Source of the DNA: Alphaproteobacteria bacterium
GTDB lineage: Bacteria; Pseudomonadota; Alphaproteobacteria; UBA8366; GCA-2717185
Assembly: GCA_012103325.1 (NCBI GenBank)
Contig: WLWY01000012.1
Span: forward strand, 1 to 64,000
Direction of reading: 5' to 3'
Length of the DNA stretch: 64,000 bases
This document shows, one piece after another, positions 6,862 through 15,206 of the stretch (positions are counted from its first letter, which is position 1; every line of letters begins with the position of its first letter). Under the pieces are notes generated by a model. It did not search any database, was not told the DNA's origin, and was given only the letters and a program-made list of their open reading frames with translations. A program made the position numbers and the translations under genes.

Positions 6862-8502
6862 TCAATCCGGCAATACAATCGGCTCCAGCGGGTTCTTACC
6901 GAGCACCATATCTGCCCCCTTCTCGCCGATCATCATCGTCGCCGCGTTCAAATTTGCCGAGACCATCGCCGGCATGATCGACGCGTCAATCACGCGCAGC
7001 CCCTCCATGCCTCGAACGCGCAGATTGTCGTCGACGACAGCGGTCGGGTCCGTCTCCGGGCCCATCCGGCAAGTGCCCATGACGTGGAACGTGGTGTTGC
7101 CGCAATGGCGTGCCGCTTCCAGAAATTCGTCGTCAGTCTGAATGCCCGCATCCGGATAGACCCAGCCGTCGAAATAGAGCTTCAGCGCTTCGGTCTCGAT
7201 CAGTTTGCGCGACAGCTTCATCGCGCTGACGACCGTTTTTCGGTCCAGTTCGTCGTCCAGATAGTTCGGCTGGATGCTCGGTTTTTCGAACGGGTCGCCG
7301 GAGCGCGAGCGAACCCAGCCCTTGCTCTCCGGCCGATGCTGCCATGTCGCGACCGTGAAACCGGGATGATCGTCCAGCAGCCCGTGCACGCCGAGTTTGT
7401 AGCTCGCCGGGGTGAAGATGAATTGCAGATCGTTGCTCTTCGAGGCCGGATCGGAGTGCCAGAAGCCGTAGACCATCGACGGGCTGAGATTGAGGATACT
7501 CTTGCCACCGACGAAATATTTCACGATCTCGCCGGCCAGCTTGAGACCGGTCGAGCGTTCGTTGATCGTGTCGCTGTTCTTGATCTTGCCGCTGAAGCGC
7601 GGCGCGTAATGGTCGCGCAAATTCTCCCCGACGCCGGGCAGTTCATGCGTCACGCCGATGCCGAGTTCCTGCAATAGCGCACCGGGCCCGATGCCGGACA
7701 GCTGCAACAGTTGCGGCGAATTGATCGCACCGCCACTCAGGATTACCTCCTTGTTGGCGTGCACTTCAATGATCTCGCCGCCGCGCCCGCCATAGGCATA
7801 TTCGACGCCCGTGGCGCGCTTGCCGTCGAGGAGCACCCGCATCGCATGCGCCTCGGTACGCAGGGTCAGATTGGGGCGCGACTTGGCGGGATTGAGGAAG
7901 GCGCGCGCCGTGCTCATCCGGCGACCCTTATGTGCCGTGCGCTGGACGTAGGAAATGCCCTCCTGCTTCGTGCCGTTATAGTCCGGGTTGCGCGGAATGC
8001 CGATCTCCCCCGCGCCCTGCATGAACGCCTCGCAAAGCGGATGATCGTAGTTCAGGTCGGTGACCGTCATGTTGCCGTCACGGCCCCGGAACGTGTCGTC
8101 GCCACCGCCAATACGAGTCTCGCAGCGCCGGAAATAGGGCAGCACATCGGCATAGCCCCAACCCTGATTGCCGTTCTGCGCCCAGCTGTTGAAGTCCATG
8201 CGCTGGCCGCGGTTGTAGATATGACCGTTGATCGAACTCGACCCGCCCAGCGTTTTGCCGCGCGGCACGCCGATATTGCGGCCGCCGGTCCAGTGGCTCG
8301 GTTCCGACTCATACAACCAGTTCACGTTCGGGTCGGTCAGCGTCTTGATGAAACCCGCCGGGATATGAATGTAGGGATTCCAGTCGCGCGGCCCGGCTTC
8401 CAGCAGACAGACAGTGTGCTTGCCATCCTCGGTCAACCGGTTGGCCAGAATACAGCCGGCCGAACCTGCGCCAACAATCACGTAATCGAAAGCTTCTGCC
8501 AC
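6862..8502 (-). CDS. GMC-family FAD oxidoreductase (choline-dehydrogenase-like)
   Basis: A 546-residue glucose-methanol-choline oxidoreductase. It has the FAD-binding YVIVGAGSAGC at residues 7-17, GMC signature 1 (GKTLGGSSSINGHIYNRG, about 82-99), signature 2 (SGGAINSPQLLQLSGIGP) and a C-terminal catalytic block with His473 (FHVMGTCRMG) and an Asn near 517. These flavoenzymes oxidise primary alcohols to aldehydes. The GTG at 8502 was preferred because it sits after a GGTGGGGGG sequence; an upstream in-frame GTG at 8520 lies in front of that site. A second GMC gene at 24120 is frameshifted. Confidence 0.9.
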   Translation of the reverse strand: MAEAFDYVIVGAGSAGCILANRLTEDGKHTVCLLEAGPRDWNPYIHIPAGFIKTLTDPNVNWLYESEPSHWTGGRNIGVPRGKTLGGSSSINGHIYNRGQRMDFNSWAQNGNQGWGYADVLPYFRRCETRIGGGDDTFRGRDGNMTVTDLNYDHPLCEAFMQGAGEIGIPRNPDYNGTKQEGISYVQRTAHKGRRMSTARAFLNPAKSRPNLTLRTEAHAMRVLLDGKRATGVEYAYGGRGGEIIEVHANKEVILSGGAINSPQLLQLSGIGPGALLQELGIGVTHELPGVGENLRDHYAPRFSGKIKNSDTINERSTGLKLAGEIVKYFVGGKSILNLSPSMVYGFWHSDPASKSNDLQFIFTPASYKLGVHGLLDDHPGFTVATWQHRPESKGWVRSRSGDPFEKPSIQPNYLDDELDRKTVVSAMKLSRKLIETEALKLYFDGWVYPDAGIQTDDEFLEAARHCGNTTFHVMGTCRMGPETDPTAVVDDNLRVRGMEGLRVIDASIMPAMVSANLNAATMMIGEKGADMVLGKNPLEPIVLPD

Positions 8503-8607
8503 GTTTCCCCCCACCGTCACACCGACGCAAGTATGAAACGCTTTCCAGTTTTCTACAATTTAAACTCGAATGGGCCACCCCCACCCTGTCGTCCTTGGGC
8601 TTGACCC

Positions 8608-9875
8608 ACTGTTGTCCGGTTTAATTCAGTGGACGGTTTGCATGGCATTGATTCTACTGGTGACCAATCGTTTGGCGACGTTTTGGACACGGGAAAGGAT
8701 CAACACCATGCGGCATGAGAATAGCGTATTTCATGATCTGATGAAGCGTGTTCCTTGGGATCGTTTTGCGGCTTTGGTGGAACGGCATGAAGCCGACAAA
8801 CACGTTCGCCGCCTGAGCACGAAGGACCAGTTCATCGCCCTGCTATATGCTCAGCTTTCCGGTGCGGTGAGCTTGCGCGAGATCGTCGGCGGTCTACAGA
8901 GCCATCGTGCCCGGCTCTATCATGTCGGCGGTCGCCTTGTGACGCGTTCGACGCTGGCCGATGCGAACGCGACGCGGCCGAGCGCGGTGTTCTCGGAGCT
9001 GTTCACGGCGTTGGTTGGGCGCGCCGGGCGCGGGTTGCGGCGGACGCTTGGCGAGGCGACCTACCTGATCGATGCCAGTCCGCTTGCCTTGAGTGGCCGG
9101 GGATCGCAGTGGGCGTATTTTTCGGCCAGGGCCTGTGGCGCGAAACTGCATGTGGTTTACGATGCGGGCGCCGAACACCCGGTCTACGCGGCGGTGACGC
9201 CGGCAAAGACCGCCGATATCAAGGTGGCGCAGGAGATGCCGATCGAGGCGGGCGCGACCTATGTCTTTGATCTGGCTTACTACGATTACGCCTGGTGGGC
9301 GAAGCTCGACGCCGCGGGTTGCCGCATTGTCACCCGTTTCAAGTCGCACACGCCGCTAACAGAGGCCACCGATCGGGCGGTGCCCGAGGGCGAAGACATC
9401 TTGTCCGACCGGGTCGGCCTGCTGCCCAAACGGCAAAGGATGAGCCGCAAAAACCCCTTCTCCAAGCCCGTGCGCGAAGTCACGGTGCGGATCGATACCG
9501 GCAAGACCCTCCGGATCCTGTCCAACGATCTGGACGCCTCGGCCCGGCAAATCGCCGACCTCTATAAGCGCCGCTGGGCGATCGAGCTGTTCTTTCGCTG
9601 GGTCAAACAGAACCTCAAAATCCGGCACTTCCTCGGCCGGTCCGAGAATGCCGTGCGCATTCAGATCACCGTTGCCCTGATCGCCTATCTCTTGCTTCAC
9701 CTCGCAAAAGCCGATCAGAAAACCGTCAAATCCCCGCTCGCATTCGCTCGCCTCGTCCGAACAAACCTCATGCATCGAAAGCGCATTGACCGTCTGCTCG
9801 AACCTGAACCAAACACACCTCAATGCCAAAATCAGTTGGCCTTCATATGTTAGAGAAATTAAACCGGACAACAGT
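8608..9875 (+). mobile_element. IS4-family insertion sequence, copy 1 (1268 bp)
   Basis: The element is bounded by perfect 19-bp inverted repeats (ACTGTTGTCCGGTTTAATT at 8608-8626 and its complement at 9857-9875) and carries one transposase gene. It is flanked by an identical 11-bp direct repeat, GGGCTTGACCC, consistent with the 9-12-bp duplications of IS4-family elements. The same 1268 bases recur at 11751-13018 and 22511-23778, all in the same orientation, indicating recent spread. Confidence 0.95.
8708..9853 (+). CDS. IS4-family transposase (ISPepr1-like), copy 1
   Basis: A 381-residue DDE transposase. It has the N-terminal DUF4372-type region (NSVFHDLMKRVPWDRF), catalytic Asp122 (YLIDASPLAL), Asp188 (YVFDLAYYDY) and Glu293. 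The IS4 hallmark YREK box fits exactly: Tyr286, Arg289, Glu293, Lys300 in YKRRWAIELFFRWVK. The ATG at 8708 follows GGGAAAGGATCAACACC; relatives also begin near this MRHxNSVFHD sequence. The product appears intact and is identical to the copies at 11851 and 22611. Confidence 0.95.
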   Translation: MRHENSVFHDLMKRVPWDRFAALVERHEADKHVRRLSTKDQFIALLYAQLSGAVSLREIVGGLQSHRARLYHVGGRLVTRSTLADANATRPSAVFSELFTALVGRAGRGLRRTLGEATYLIDASPLALSGRGSQWAYFSARACGAKLHVVYDAGAEHPVYAAVTPAKTADIKVAQEMPIEAGATYVFDLAYYDYAWWAKLDAAGCRIVTRFKSHTPLTEATDRAVPEGEDILSDRVGLLPKRQRMSRKNPFSKPVREVTVRIDTGKTLRILSNDLDASARQIADLYKRRWAIELFFRWVKQNLKIRHFLGRSENAVRIQITVALIAYLLLHLAKADQKTVKSPLAFARLVRTNLMHRKRIDRLLEPEPNTPQCQNQLAFIC

Positions 9876-10113
9876 GGGCTTGACCCGAGGACCCAAGGTC
9901 CAACCATGAGACGCCCGTAACGGGGCACCCGGCATCGACGTCCGCGCGACCGGCACAGGCCGCGTATCGCCTCAACTTGGACCCTCGGGTCAAGCCCAAG
10001 GGCGACAGTTGGGGGGCGTTTGGCCCCCCAAGGGTGACGAAAAAGAGCGCTGATGGATGCTGGTTCGCGTAAGACGGAACGGCTCGCGCCCTTCGGCCAC
10101 TTCGCGCCTTGTT

Positions 10114-10710
10114 TTATGCGCCCGTCACGCGCGCCCATTCCGCGTCGAGACGCGCGCGCAACGCGGCTTCGTCTTCGTTGTTTTCGATGACGATATCGGC
10201 CCGCCGTCGGCGCTCGTCGTTGGAGAGCTGTGCGCCGATGCGCTTGCGGATCGCCGTCTCATCGGCGCCATCGCGGGCCATGGCGCGGGAAACCGCGGTA
10301 TCGATATCGACGACGACGACCCAGGTTTCCTCCACAGCACCTTCCCAGCCCGCCTCGAACAGGACCGCCGCCTCGACGACGACATGTGCATCCGGCCGCG
10401 CCGAGAGGATGGAAGCGATCTCCACTTCAGCGAGCCGCCGAATTTCCGGCCAAAGAACGCCCGTCAGCTGGTCGAGCGCCTCGGGATTGCCAAACACCTT
10501 CCCGCCCAGGACCTTGCGGTCGATCTGCCCATCCGCGCCGACAACCTCCGGACCGAAGATCTCGACGACTTGGGAAAACGCCTGCGTATCCGGTTCATAG
10601 GCGCGGTGCCCCAGAAGGTCGCAATCGATCACCGACGCGCCTTTTTCCTCTAGATATTTCGCGGCGGTGGATTTTCCCGAAGCGATGCCGCCCGTCAAGC
10701 CGATGATCAT
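10114..10710 (-). CDS. coaE: Dephospho-CoA kinase
   Basis: A 198-residue CoaE. The P-loop GGIASGKS is at residues 7-14, followed by DCDLLGHRAYEP (substrate/base region), the helical CoA-binding insert, and the LID-like VSRAMARDGADETAIRKRIGAQLS. It catalyses the last step of CoA synthesis, ATP-dependent phosphorylation of the 3'-OH of dephospho-CoA, in the cytoplasm. In many alphaproteobacteria coaE sits beside aroE and dnaQ; here it lies alone between IS4 copies 1 and 2, with a GST gene upstream. CoaE is normally essential, so deletion between the flanking IS copies should be selected against. Confidence 0.95.
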   Translation of the reverse strand: MIIGLTGGIASGKSTAAKYLEEKGASVIDCDLLGHRAYEPDTQAFSQVVEIFGPEVVGADGQIDRKVLGGKVFGNPEALDQLTGVLWPEIRRLAEVEIASILSARPDAHVVVEAAVLFEAGWEGAVEETWVVVVDIDTAVSRAMARDGADETAIRKRIGAQLSNDERRRRADIVIENNEDEAALRARLDAEWARVTGA

Positions 10711-10796
10711 GTCTTGTGCGTCCGTTCTGTAATTCTCGCGGGTATCACAAGCATGCAGGCTGCCGCGTCACAAGTCATTTTCAATGTGATGCCGCG

Positions 10797-11660
10797 TTAA
10801 ATCCCAACGACATCGGCGAAGGTCATGCCGGTTCGCGCCCATTCGGCATGGTTCCGGGCGATCGTTTCCTGCAGCGGCACGGGTGGAAGGACTTCACGCG
10901 CGAACCGCTCATCCTCGGCGAGGCCTTCGCGCCAGGCATGAACACGCGGATGCAAGCGAGCGAAAGGGTACCCGCCCAGATGCAGGCGGGTCGCGTAAAC
11001 ATACCAGGCGATATCCAGGACACTGATCGCCGCACCCAGGAAATAGGGCGACGTCTCCAGACGCCGCTCCAGATCGTCGAAGGCAGTGCGAAATTTCGCC
11101 GCTGAAATGCGCATGGCGTCGTCCGGCAACCCTTGGTCCGCGAGACGTTCGTAGAAATGAAGTTCGTGATCGCGCCGTTCCCGGTCGGGGGCGCCCGCCA
11201 CCCGTGCCTCGAAATCGCGATAGTGCGCCAGTTGCGCAGGCGTCTTGTTCGAACCCGTGCGGCCGAGAACGAAGCGGAAGCTGAGAGTGCGGAGATCCAG
11301 GTGAAGATCGTCTTCCTGCCGCAACAGGGTGGCAATTTCTTCGGCCCTATCCGGGGGAATGAGGCAGGGATCCGGAAACGTCTCGTCCAGCAACGCGAGG
11401 ATGTCGTTGCTCTCGATATGAACCGCCCCGTCCCACACCACCACTGGCACCAGCCCGCGCGGATTGATGCCCAGGAACCAGTCCGTATAGGTCTCGCTCG
11501 CGGCGAGATCCATCTCGTGCCCCTGCCATTCGATCCCCTTGAGATTGAGGAAGATGCGGAGCTTCTGCGAGCAGGACGACATCCGGCCATGGAAGATATG
11601 CAGGCCCTCCCACCCCAGCACCTCGCGGGTGCGGATATCGCTGTCGATGAGTTGGACCAT
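10797..11660 (-). CDS. Glutathione S-transferase family protein
   Basis: A 287-residue GST-like protein. The N-terminal thioredoxin-like domain has the likely active-site stretch FHGRMSSCSQKLRIFLNLKGIEW (about residues 23-45), the cis-proline motif GLVPVVVWDG (about 69-78) and the glutathione-binding IESNDILALLDE. The C-terminal helical domain includes YFLGAAISVLDIAWYVY. Such proteins conjugate or remove glutathione in detoxification or reductive catabolism. The ATG follows AGGTGAC. It is between coaE and IS4 copy 2; 87 bases separate it from coaE on the same strand. Confidence 0.85.
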   Translation of the reverse strand: MVQLIDSDIRTREVLGWEGLHIFHGRMSSCSQKLRIFLNLKGIEWQGHEMDLAASETYTDWFLGINPRGLVPVVVWDGAVHIESNDILALLDETFPDPCLIPPDRAEEIATLLRQEDDLHLDLRTLSFRFVLGRTGSNKTPAQLAHYRDFEARVAGAPDRERRDHELHFYERLADQGLPDDAMRISAAKFRTAFDDLERRLETSPYFLGAAISVLDIAWYVYATRLHLGGYPFARLHPRVHAWREGLAEDERFAREVLPPVPLQETIARNHAEWARTGMTFADVVGI

Positions 11661-11750
11661 CGTGTCACCTGGGTTTGTGGCGTGTGTAACAACTTACGGC
11701 TAGTAGACTACGACGCCAATCCCGCAACCTGTCGTCCTTGGGCTTGACCC

Positions 11751-13018
11751 ACTGTTGTCCGGTTTAATTCAGTGGACGGTTTGCATGGCATTGATTCTAC
11801 TGGTGACCAATCGTTTGGCGACGTTTTGGACACGGGAAAGGATCAACACCATGCGGCATGAGAATAGCGTATTTCATGATCTGATGAAGCGTGTTCCTTG
11901 GGATCGTTTTGCGGCTTTGGTGGAACGGCATGAAGCCGACAAACACGTTCGCCGCCTGAGCACGAAGGACCAGTTCATCGCCCTGCTATATGCTCAGCTT
12001 TCCGGTGCGGTGAGCTTGCGCGAGATCGTCGGCGGTCTACAGAGCCATCGTGCCCGGCTCTATCATGTCGGCGGTCGCCTTGTGACGCGTTCGACGCTGG
12101 CCGATGCGAACGCGACGCGGCCGAGCGCGGTGTTCTCGGAGCTGTTCACGGCGTTGGTTGGGCGCGCCGGGCGCGGGTTGCGGCGGACGCTTGGCGAGGC
12201 GACCTACCTGATCGATGCCAGTCCGCTTGCCTTGAGTGGCCGGGGATCGCAGTGGGCGTATTTTTCGGCCAGGGCCTGTGGCGCGAAACTGCATGTGGTT
12301 TACGATGCGGGCGCCGAACACCCGGTCTACGCGGCGGTGACGCCGGCAAAGACCGCCGATATCAAGGTGGCGCAGGAGATGCCGATCGAGGCGGGCGCGA
12401 CCTATGTCTTTGATCTGGCTTACTACGATTACGCCTGGTGGGCGAAGCTCGACGCCGCGGGTTGCCGCATTGTCACCCGTTTCAAGTCGCACACGCCGCT
12501 AACAGAGGCCACCGATCGGGCGGTGCCCGAGGGCGAAGACATCTTGTCCGACCGGGTCGGCCTGCTGCCCAAACGGCAAAGGATGAGCCGCAAAAACCCC
12601 TTCTCCAAGCCCGTGCGCGAAGTCACGGTGCGGATCGATACCGGCAAGACCCTCCGGATCCTGTCCAACGATCTGGACGCCTCGGCCCGGCAAATCGCCG
12701 ACCTCTATAAGCGCCGCTGGGCGATCGAGCTGTTCTTTCGCTGGGTCAAACAGAACCTCAAAATCCGGCACTTCCTCGGCCGGTCCGAGAATGCCGTGCG
12801 CATTCAGATCACCGTTGCCCTGATCGCCTATCTCTTGCTTCACCTCGCAAAAGCCGATCAGAAAACCGTCAAATCCCCGCTCGCATTCGCTCGCCTCGTC
12901 CGAACAAACCTCATGCATCGAAAGCGCATTGACCGTCTGCTCGAACCTGAACCAAACACACCTCAATGCCAAAATCAGTTGGCCTTCATATGTTAGAGAA
13001 ATTAAACCGGACAACAGT
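11751..13018 (+). mobile_element. IS4-family insertion sequence, copy 2 (1268 bp)
   Basis: Same length, ends and transposase as the copy at 8608-9875, with the same 19-bp inverted repeats. The flanks are opposite arms of the palindromic repeat rather than a target duplication. Copies 1 and 2 together bracket a 1.9-kb segment carrying coaE and the GST gene, in direct orientation. The right end lies 39 bases from the 3' end of eda. Confidence 0.95.
11851..12996 (+). CDS. IS4-family transposase (ISPepr1-like), copy 2
   Basis: The 381-residue product is identical to that of the transposase at 8708 (Asp122, Asp188, Glu293 and the YREK box all present), with the same ATG after GGGAAAGGATCAACACC. 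It appears intact and potentially active. Confidence 0.95.
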   Translation: MRHENSVFHDLMKRVPWDRFAALVERHEADKHVRRLSTKDQFIALLYAQLSGAVSLREIVGGLQSHRARLYHVGGRLVTRSTLADANATRPSAVFSELFTALVGRAGRGLRRTLGEATYLIDASPLALSGRGSQWAYFSARACGAKLHVVYDAGAEHPVYAAVTPAKTADIKVAQEMPIEAGATYVFDLAYYDYAWWAKLDAAGCRIVTRFKSHTPLTEATDRAVPEGEDILSDRVGLLPKRQRMSRKNPFSKPVREVTVRIDTGKTLRILSNDLDASARQIADLYKRRWAIELFFRWVKQNLKIRHFLGRSENAVRIQITVALIAYLLLHLAKADQKTVKSPLAFARLVRTNLMHRKRIDRLLEPEPNTPQCQNQLAFIC

Positions 13019-13057
13019 GGGTCGGAGCCCAAGGACGACAATAGAAAGGAACGTCTT

Positions 13058-13681
13058 TTAGCGCATTAAGAATGCGTCCGCTGCTTCCGTTGCCTTGCCG
13101 GCGATGCCCTCCCAGTCTGCCTTTTCCATATCCTGTGCCGTTGCGACCCAACTGCCGCCAACGCAGGCAACGTTCGGCAACGCCAGATAGTCGGCAAAAT
13201 TCTCCGGCCCCACCCCACCGGTCGGACAGAAAGTGATATCGCGGAACGGCGAGGCGAAGCTTTGCAGCATCGCGCGGCCGCCCGCGGCTTCGGCGGGAAA
13301 GAATTTCAGGAAACGGAACCCGGCCCGCCGCGCCGCCATCACTTCCGACGCCGTCGCCACACCCGGCAAATAGAATAGGCCTTCCGCCTGCGCCGACTCG
13401 GCCAGCGACGGATCGAAACCGGGGCTGACGGCAAAGCGCGCGCCGGCCGTCTTTGCGCGCACCATCTGCTCGGGCTCCAGGACAGTGCCGACGCCGACAG
13501 TTGCATCGGGATGGCGCGCAACGATGGCCTCCAGGGCTGCCCATGCGGCATCGGTCCGCAGGGTGACCTCCAGGACGGGCAAACCGCCCTCGATAAGGGC
13601 GCCAGCTGCCGGCACCGCATATTCCAGTTCGTCAAAGATCAACACCGGCACGACCCTGGCACGCTCGAACAGTTCTTTCAT
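13058..13681 (-). CDS. eda: 2-dehydro-3-deoxy-phosphogluconate (KDPG) aldolase
   Basis: A 207-residue class I aldolase. It has the start VVPVLIFDE, the catalytic pair Glu38 and Arg42 in LEVTLRT, and the Schiff-base Lys126 in FRFLKFFPAE. The phosphate-binding CPTGGVGPENFADYL and CVGGSW motifs follow. It splits KDPG into pyruvate and glyceraldehyde-3-phosphate (Entner-Doudoroff and hexuronate/KDG pathways). Its ATG overlaps the stop of the upstream KDG kinase (ATGA, 13678-13681), so the two are co-translated. IS4 copy 2 lies 39 bases beyond its stop and may have displaced the original downstream region. Confidence 0.95.
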   Translation of the reverse strand: MKELFERARVVPVLIFDELEYAVPAAGALIEGGLPVLEVTLRTDAAWAALEAIVARHPDATVGVGTVLEPEQMVRAKTAGARFAVSPGFDPSLAESAQAEGLFYLPGVATASEVMAARRAGFRFLKFFPAEAAGGRAMLQSFASPFRDITFCPTGGVGPENFADYLALPNVACVGGSWVATAQDMEKADWEGIAGKATEAADAFLMR

Positions 13682-14595
13682 GCCTCTCCTCCGGGCATGG
13701 CCTCACGGGGCATCACGGCGCCCGGATGCATGATGACCGCGCCGGCAAGCCGATGCGCGCTGCGCGCGGCAGCGACGGGACCGGCACCGGTCAGCCGTGC
13801 TGCGAGATAACCCGCGTTGAAGGAATCCCCCGCGCCGGTCGTGTCCACCGGGTTGGGCTGTTCGACTGTAGCAACCTTTTCACGGATGGAGTCAGTCGAG
13901 ATCAGACATCCCGCGGCATCCATTTTCACGACGGCTTCGTCGACACCCGTAGCGTGCAGCCGGTCGGCGCAAGCCGCCGCGTCTGCGTCGCCAAAGACTT
14001 GGCGGTCGTCGTCCAGAGTTGGTGCGGCAAGATCGGTACGCGTTAGCATTTCCGAAAATACCGCCCGCGCTGCTTCTGCGCCTGGCCATCCGCGCGGACG
14101 GTAGTTGCTATCGAACATGATCTTGCATCCTCTTTCCCGCAGCGCATCCAGCAACGTGAATAGCTGCTCCTGTTGCGCAGGCGCGTAGAGCGACAACGTG
14201 ACGCCCGTGAGGTAGATCCAGTCGTAATCAGAAAGCCGCTCGGTTAGGCTGTCGCTCTCCGGCAGCGCCAATAAATCGCGCACCGGCGCCTGATCGCGCC
14301 AGTAGAAAAAGCGACGTTCTCCGGCATCGTCGGTCTTGATGGCATAGAGACCGGGCACACGGTTCGCAACCCGGGCGACCATCTCCGTACCGACTCCTTC
14401 CTCGCGCCATTGCGCGATCATCCAATCGCTGTACGGATCGTCGCCGAGCGCGGTCACGTAGTCGACCTGTACGCCGAGCCGCGCCAAATAGACCGCCGTG
14501 TTCAGCGTATCGCCGCCATAGGAAAGCGTCATCGCCCGGTTGTCGGCGCCACTCAATTCCAGCATGCATTCCCCGATACAGGCCACACGCGCCAT
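13678..14595 (-). CDS. kdgK: 2-dehydro-3-deoxygluconokinase (PfkB family)
   Basis: A 305-residue PfkB-family sugar kinase. It has the N-terminal GECMLELSG, the substrate region GGDTLNTAVYLARLG (28-41), and the C-terminal PfkB signature DTTGAGDSFNAG (251-262) with the catalytic base Asp257 and the anion hole. The GDTLNTAVY pattern and coupling to eda favour KDG kinase over other PfkB members. It phosphorylates 2-keto-3-deoxygluconate to KDPG, which the overlapping eda product cleaves. The pair forms a two-gene unit for sugar-acid catabolism. The first gene follows a 398-base gap that contains a palindromic repeat. Confidence 0.9.
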   Translation of the reverse strand: MARVACIGECMLELSGADNRAMTLSYGGDTLNTAVYLARLGVQVDYVTALGDDPYSDWMIAQWREEGVGTEMVARVANRVPGLYAIKTDDAGERRFFYWRDQAPVRDLLALPESDSLTERLSDYDWIYLTGVTLSLYAPAQQEQLFTLLDALRERGCKIMFDSNYRPRGWPGAEAARAVFSEMLTRTDLAAPTLDDDRQVFGDADAAACADRLHATGVDEAVVKMDAAGCLISTDSIREKVATVEQPNPVDTTGAGDSFNAGYLAARLTGAGPVAAARSAHRLAGAVIMHPGAVMPREAMPGGEA

Positions 14596-14751
14596 CCATT
14601 ATCCCTTTTCAATTGGTTGTGGGCGCGAATGATCGCGCAAAGAGGCTTCTTCGAAAAGGTTAAACGTGGCCGCCGTCCACCTTCACTCTATCCTTTTCTT
14701 TCTCAAGGGTGGTGAAACCGCATATCCACCACTCCCGGCCAAGTTCCCCAC

Positions 14752-14869
14752 CCCGTCATCCCTGACAAGCGGCGCAGCCGCGCAGATCGGGGATCCATCT
14801 CGATGCCGGACACGGTTGCACGATGGATCCCGGATCAGCGGCGCTATGCGCCTTGTCCGGGATGACGGG
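14752..14869. repeat. Second 'GTCATCC...GGATGAC' palindromic repeat
   Basis: The inverted arms CCCGTCATCCCTGACAAGCG and CCTTGTCCGGGATGACGGG bracket inner inverted blocks (GGCGCAGCCGCGC, GGGGATCCATC and GATGGATCCCGGATC). It is the same family as 6632-6804. It fills the middle of the 398-base gap between the divergent kdgK and amidase operons (14596-14993). The right part of that gap also holds ATTGTA (14961-14966) and TACAAT (14978-14983), a weak inverted pair just ahead of the amidase operon. Confidence 0.75.
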
Positions 14870-14993
14870 TATTGGTGAAAGAGACCAAGTCGTATGACAT
14901 GCGAGTGCCCTGCCCTCAAGATGCACACAAATTCGATGACCTGGTCGTGGGCAAGCCCGTATTGTAATTAGGTACGGTACAATGGGGAAAACG

Positions 14994-15206
14994 ATGAGTT
15001 TGATAACCGGCGATTTCGTGGCGAAGCTGGCAAAAGTTTGGCATCGCTTCACGTTATCCGACCAGGATAGCGAGACACTGGCAACGATGCTCGCACCGAT
15101 GGACGACGCAGGCGAAGCCGTCTCGGGTGACATCGAATTCGATATGGAGCCGTCCGACTTCGATATCGCGCTGGAAAAACTGGCCGCACCGCGAGATAAA
15201 TCATGA
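14994..15206 (+). CDS. Small AtzG/GatC-like partner of the downstream amidase
   Basis: A 70-residue acidic protein (74 residues if the ATG at 14982 is used). It overlaps the amidase start by four bases (ATGA at 15203-15206). Its pattern of a helical N-terminal half and an FDMEPSDFDIALEKLA tail resembles the small AtzG-like/DUF4089 proteins, which are GatC-like subunits paired with amidase-signature enzymes such as AtzE. The ATG at 14994 is favoured because ATGGGGAAAACG supplies the Shine-Dalgarno. The role as a stabilising subunit is an inference from context and weak similarity. Confidence 0.6.
   Translation: MSLITGDFVAKLAKVWHRFTLSDQDSETLATMLAPMDDAGEAVSGDIEFDMEPSDFDIALEKLAAPRDKS

Larger units (their letters stand above)
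8588..10006. repeat. Palindromic intergenic repeat interrupted by IS4-family copy 1
   Basis: Without the insertion this is a repeat of about 140 bases: left arm GTCGTCCTTGGGCTTGACCC (8588-8607), a middle segment, and the inverted right arm ending GGGTCAAGCCCAAGGGCGAC (9987-10006), with inner arms GAGGACCCAAGGTCCAA and TTGGACCCTCGGG. The IS is inserted in the left arm and has duplicated its 11 bases GGGCTTGACCC (8597-8607 and 9876-9886). Just beyond, at 10009-10031, is a strong hairpin TTGGGGGGC-GTTTG-GCCCCCCAA. The whole interval lies between the GMC gene and coaE. Confidence 0.8.
11731..13039. repeat. Two inverted repeat arms flanking IS4-family copy 2
   Basis: The left arm GTCGTCCTTGGGCTTGACCC (11731-11750) directly abuts the IS. 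The right arm GGGTCGGAGCCCAAGGACGAC (13019-13039), roughly its reverse complement, directly follows. Unlike copy 1 there is no matching 11-bp direct duplication: the left neighbour is GGGCTTGACCC and the right neighbour GGGTCGGAGCC. The IS therefore sits between the two arms of the palindrome. Confidence 0.75.

Noticed and set aside
6844..7677. Long plus-strand frames opposite the GMC oxidoreductase (also 7711-8604)
   Set aside because: No recognisable domain; antisense to a gene with full GMC signatures.
8608..13018. Composite transposon formed by IS4 copies 1 and 2
   Set aside because: Outer flanks (GGGCTTGACCC and GGGTCGGAGCC) are not a direct target duplication, so movement as one unit is not supported.
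14961..14983. ATTGTA-N11-TACAAT inverted pair before the amidase operon
   Set aside because: Short arms and a single occurrence; may be an operator but could be chance, so not listed as a site.
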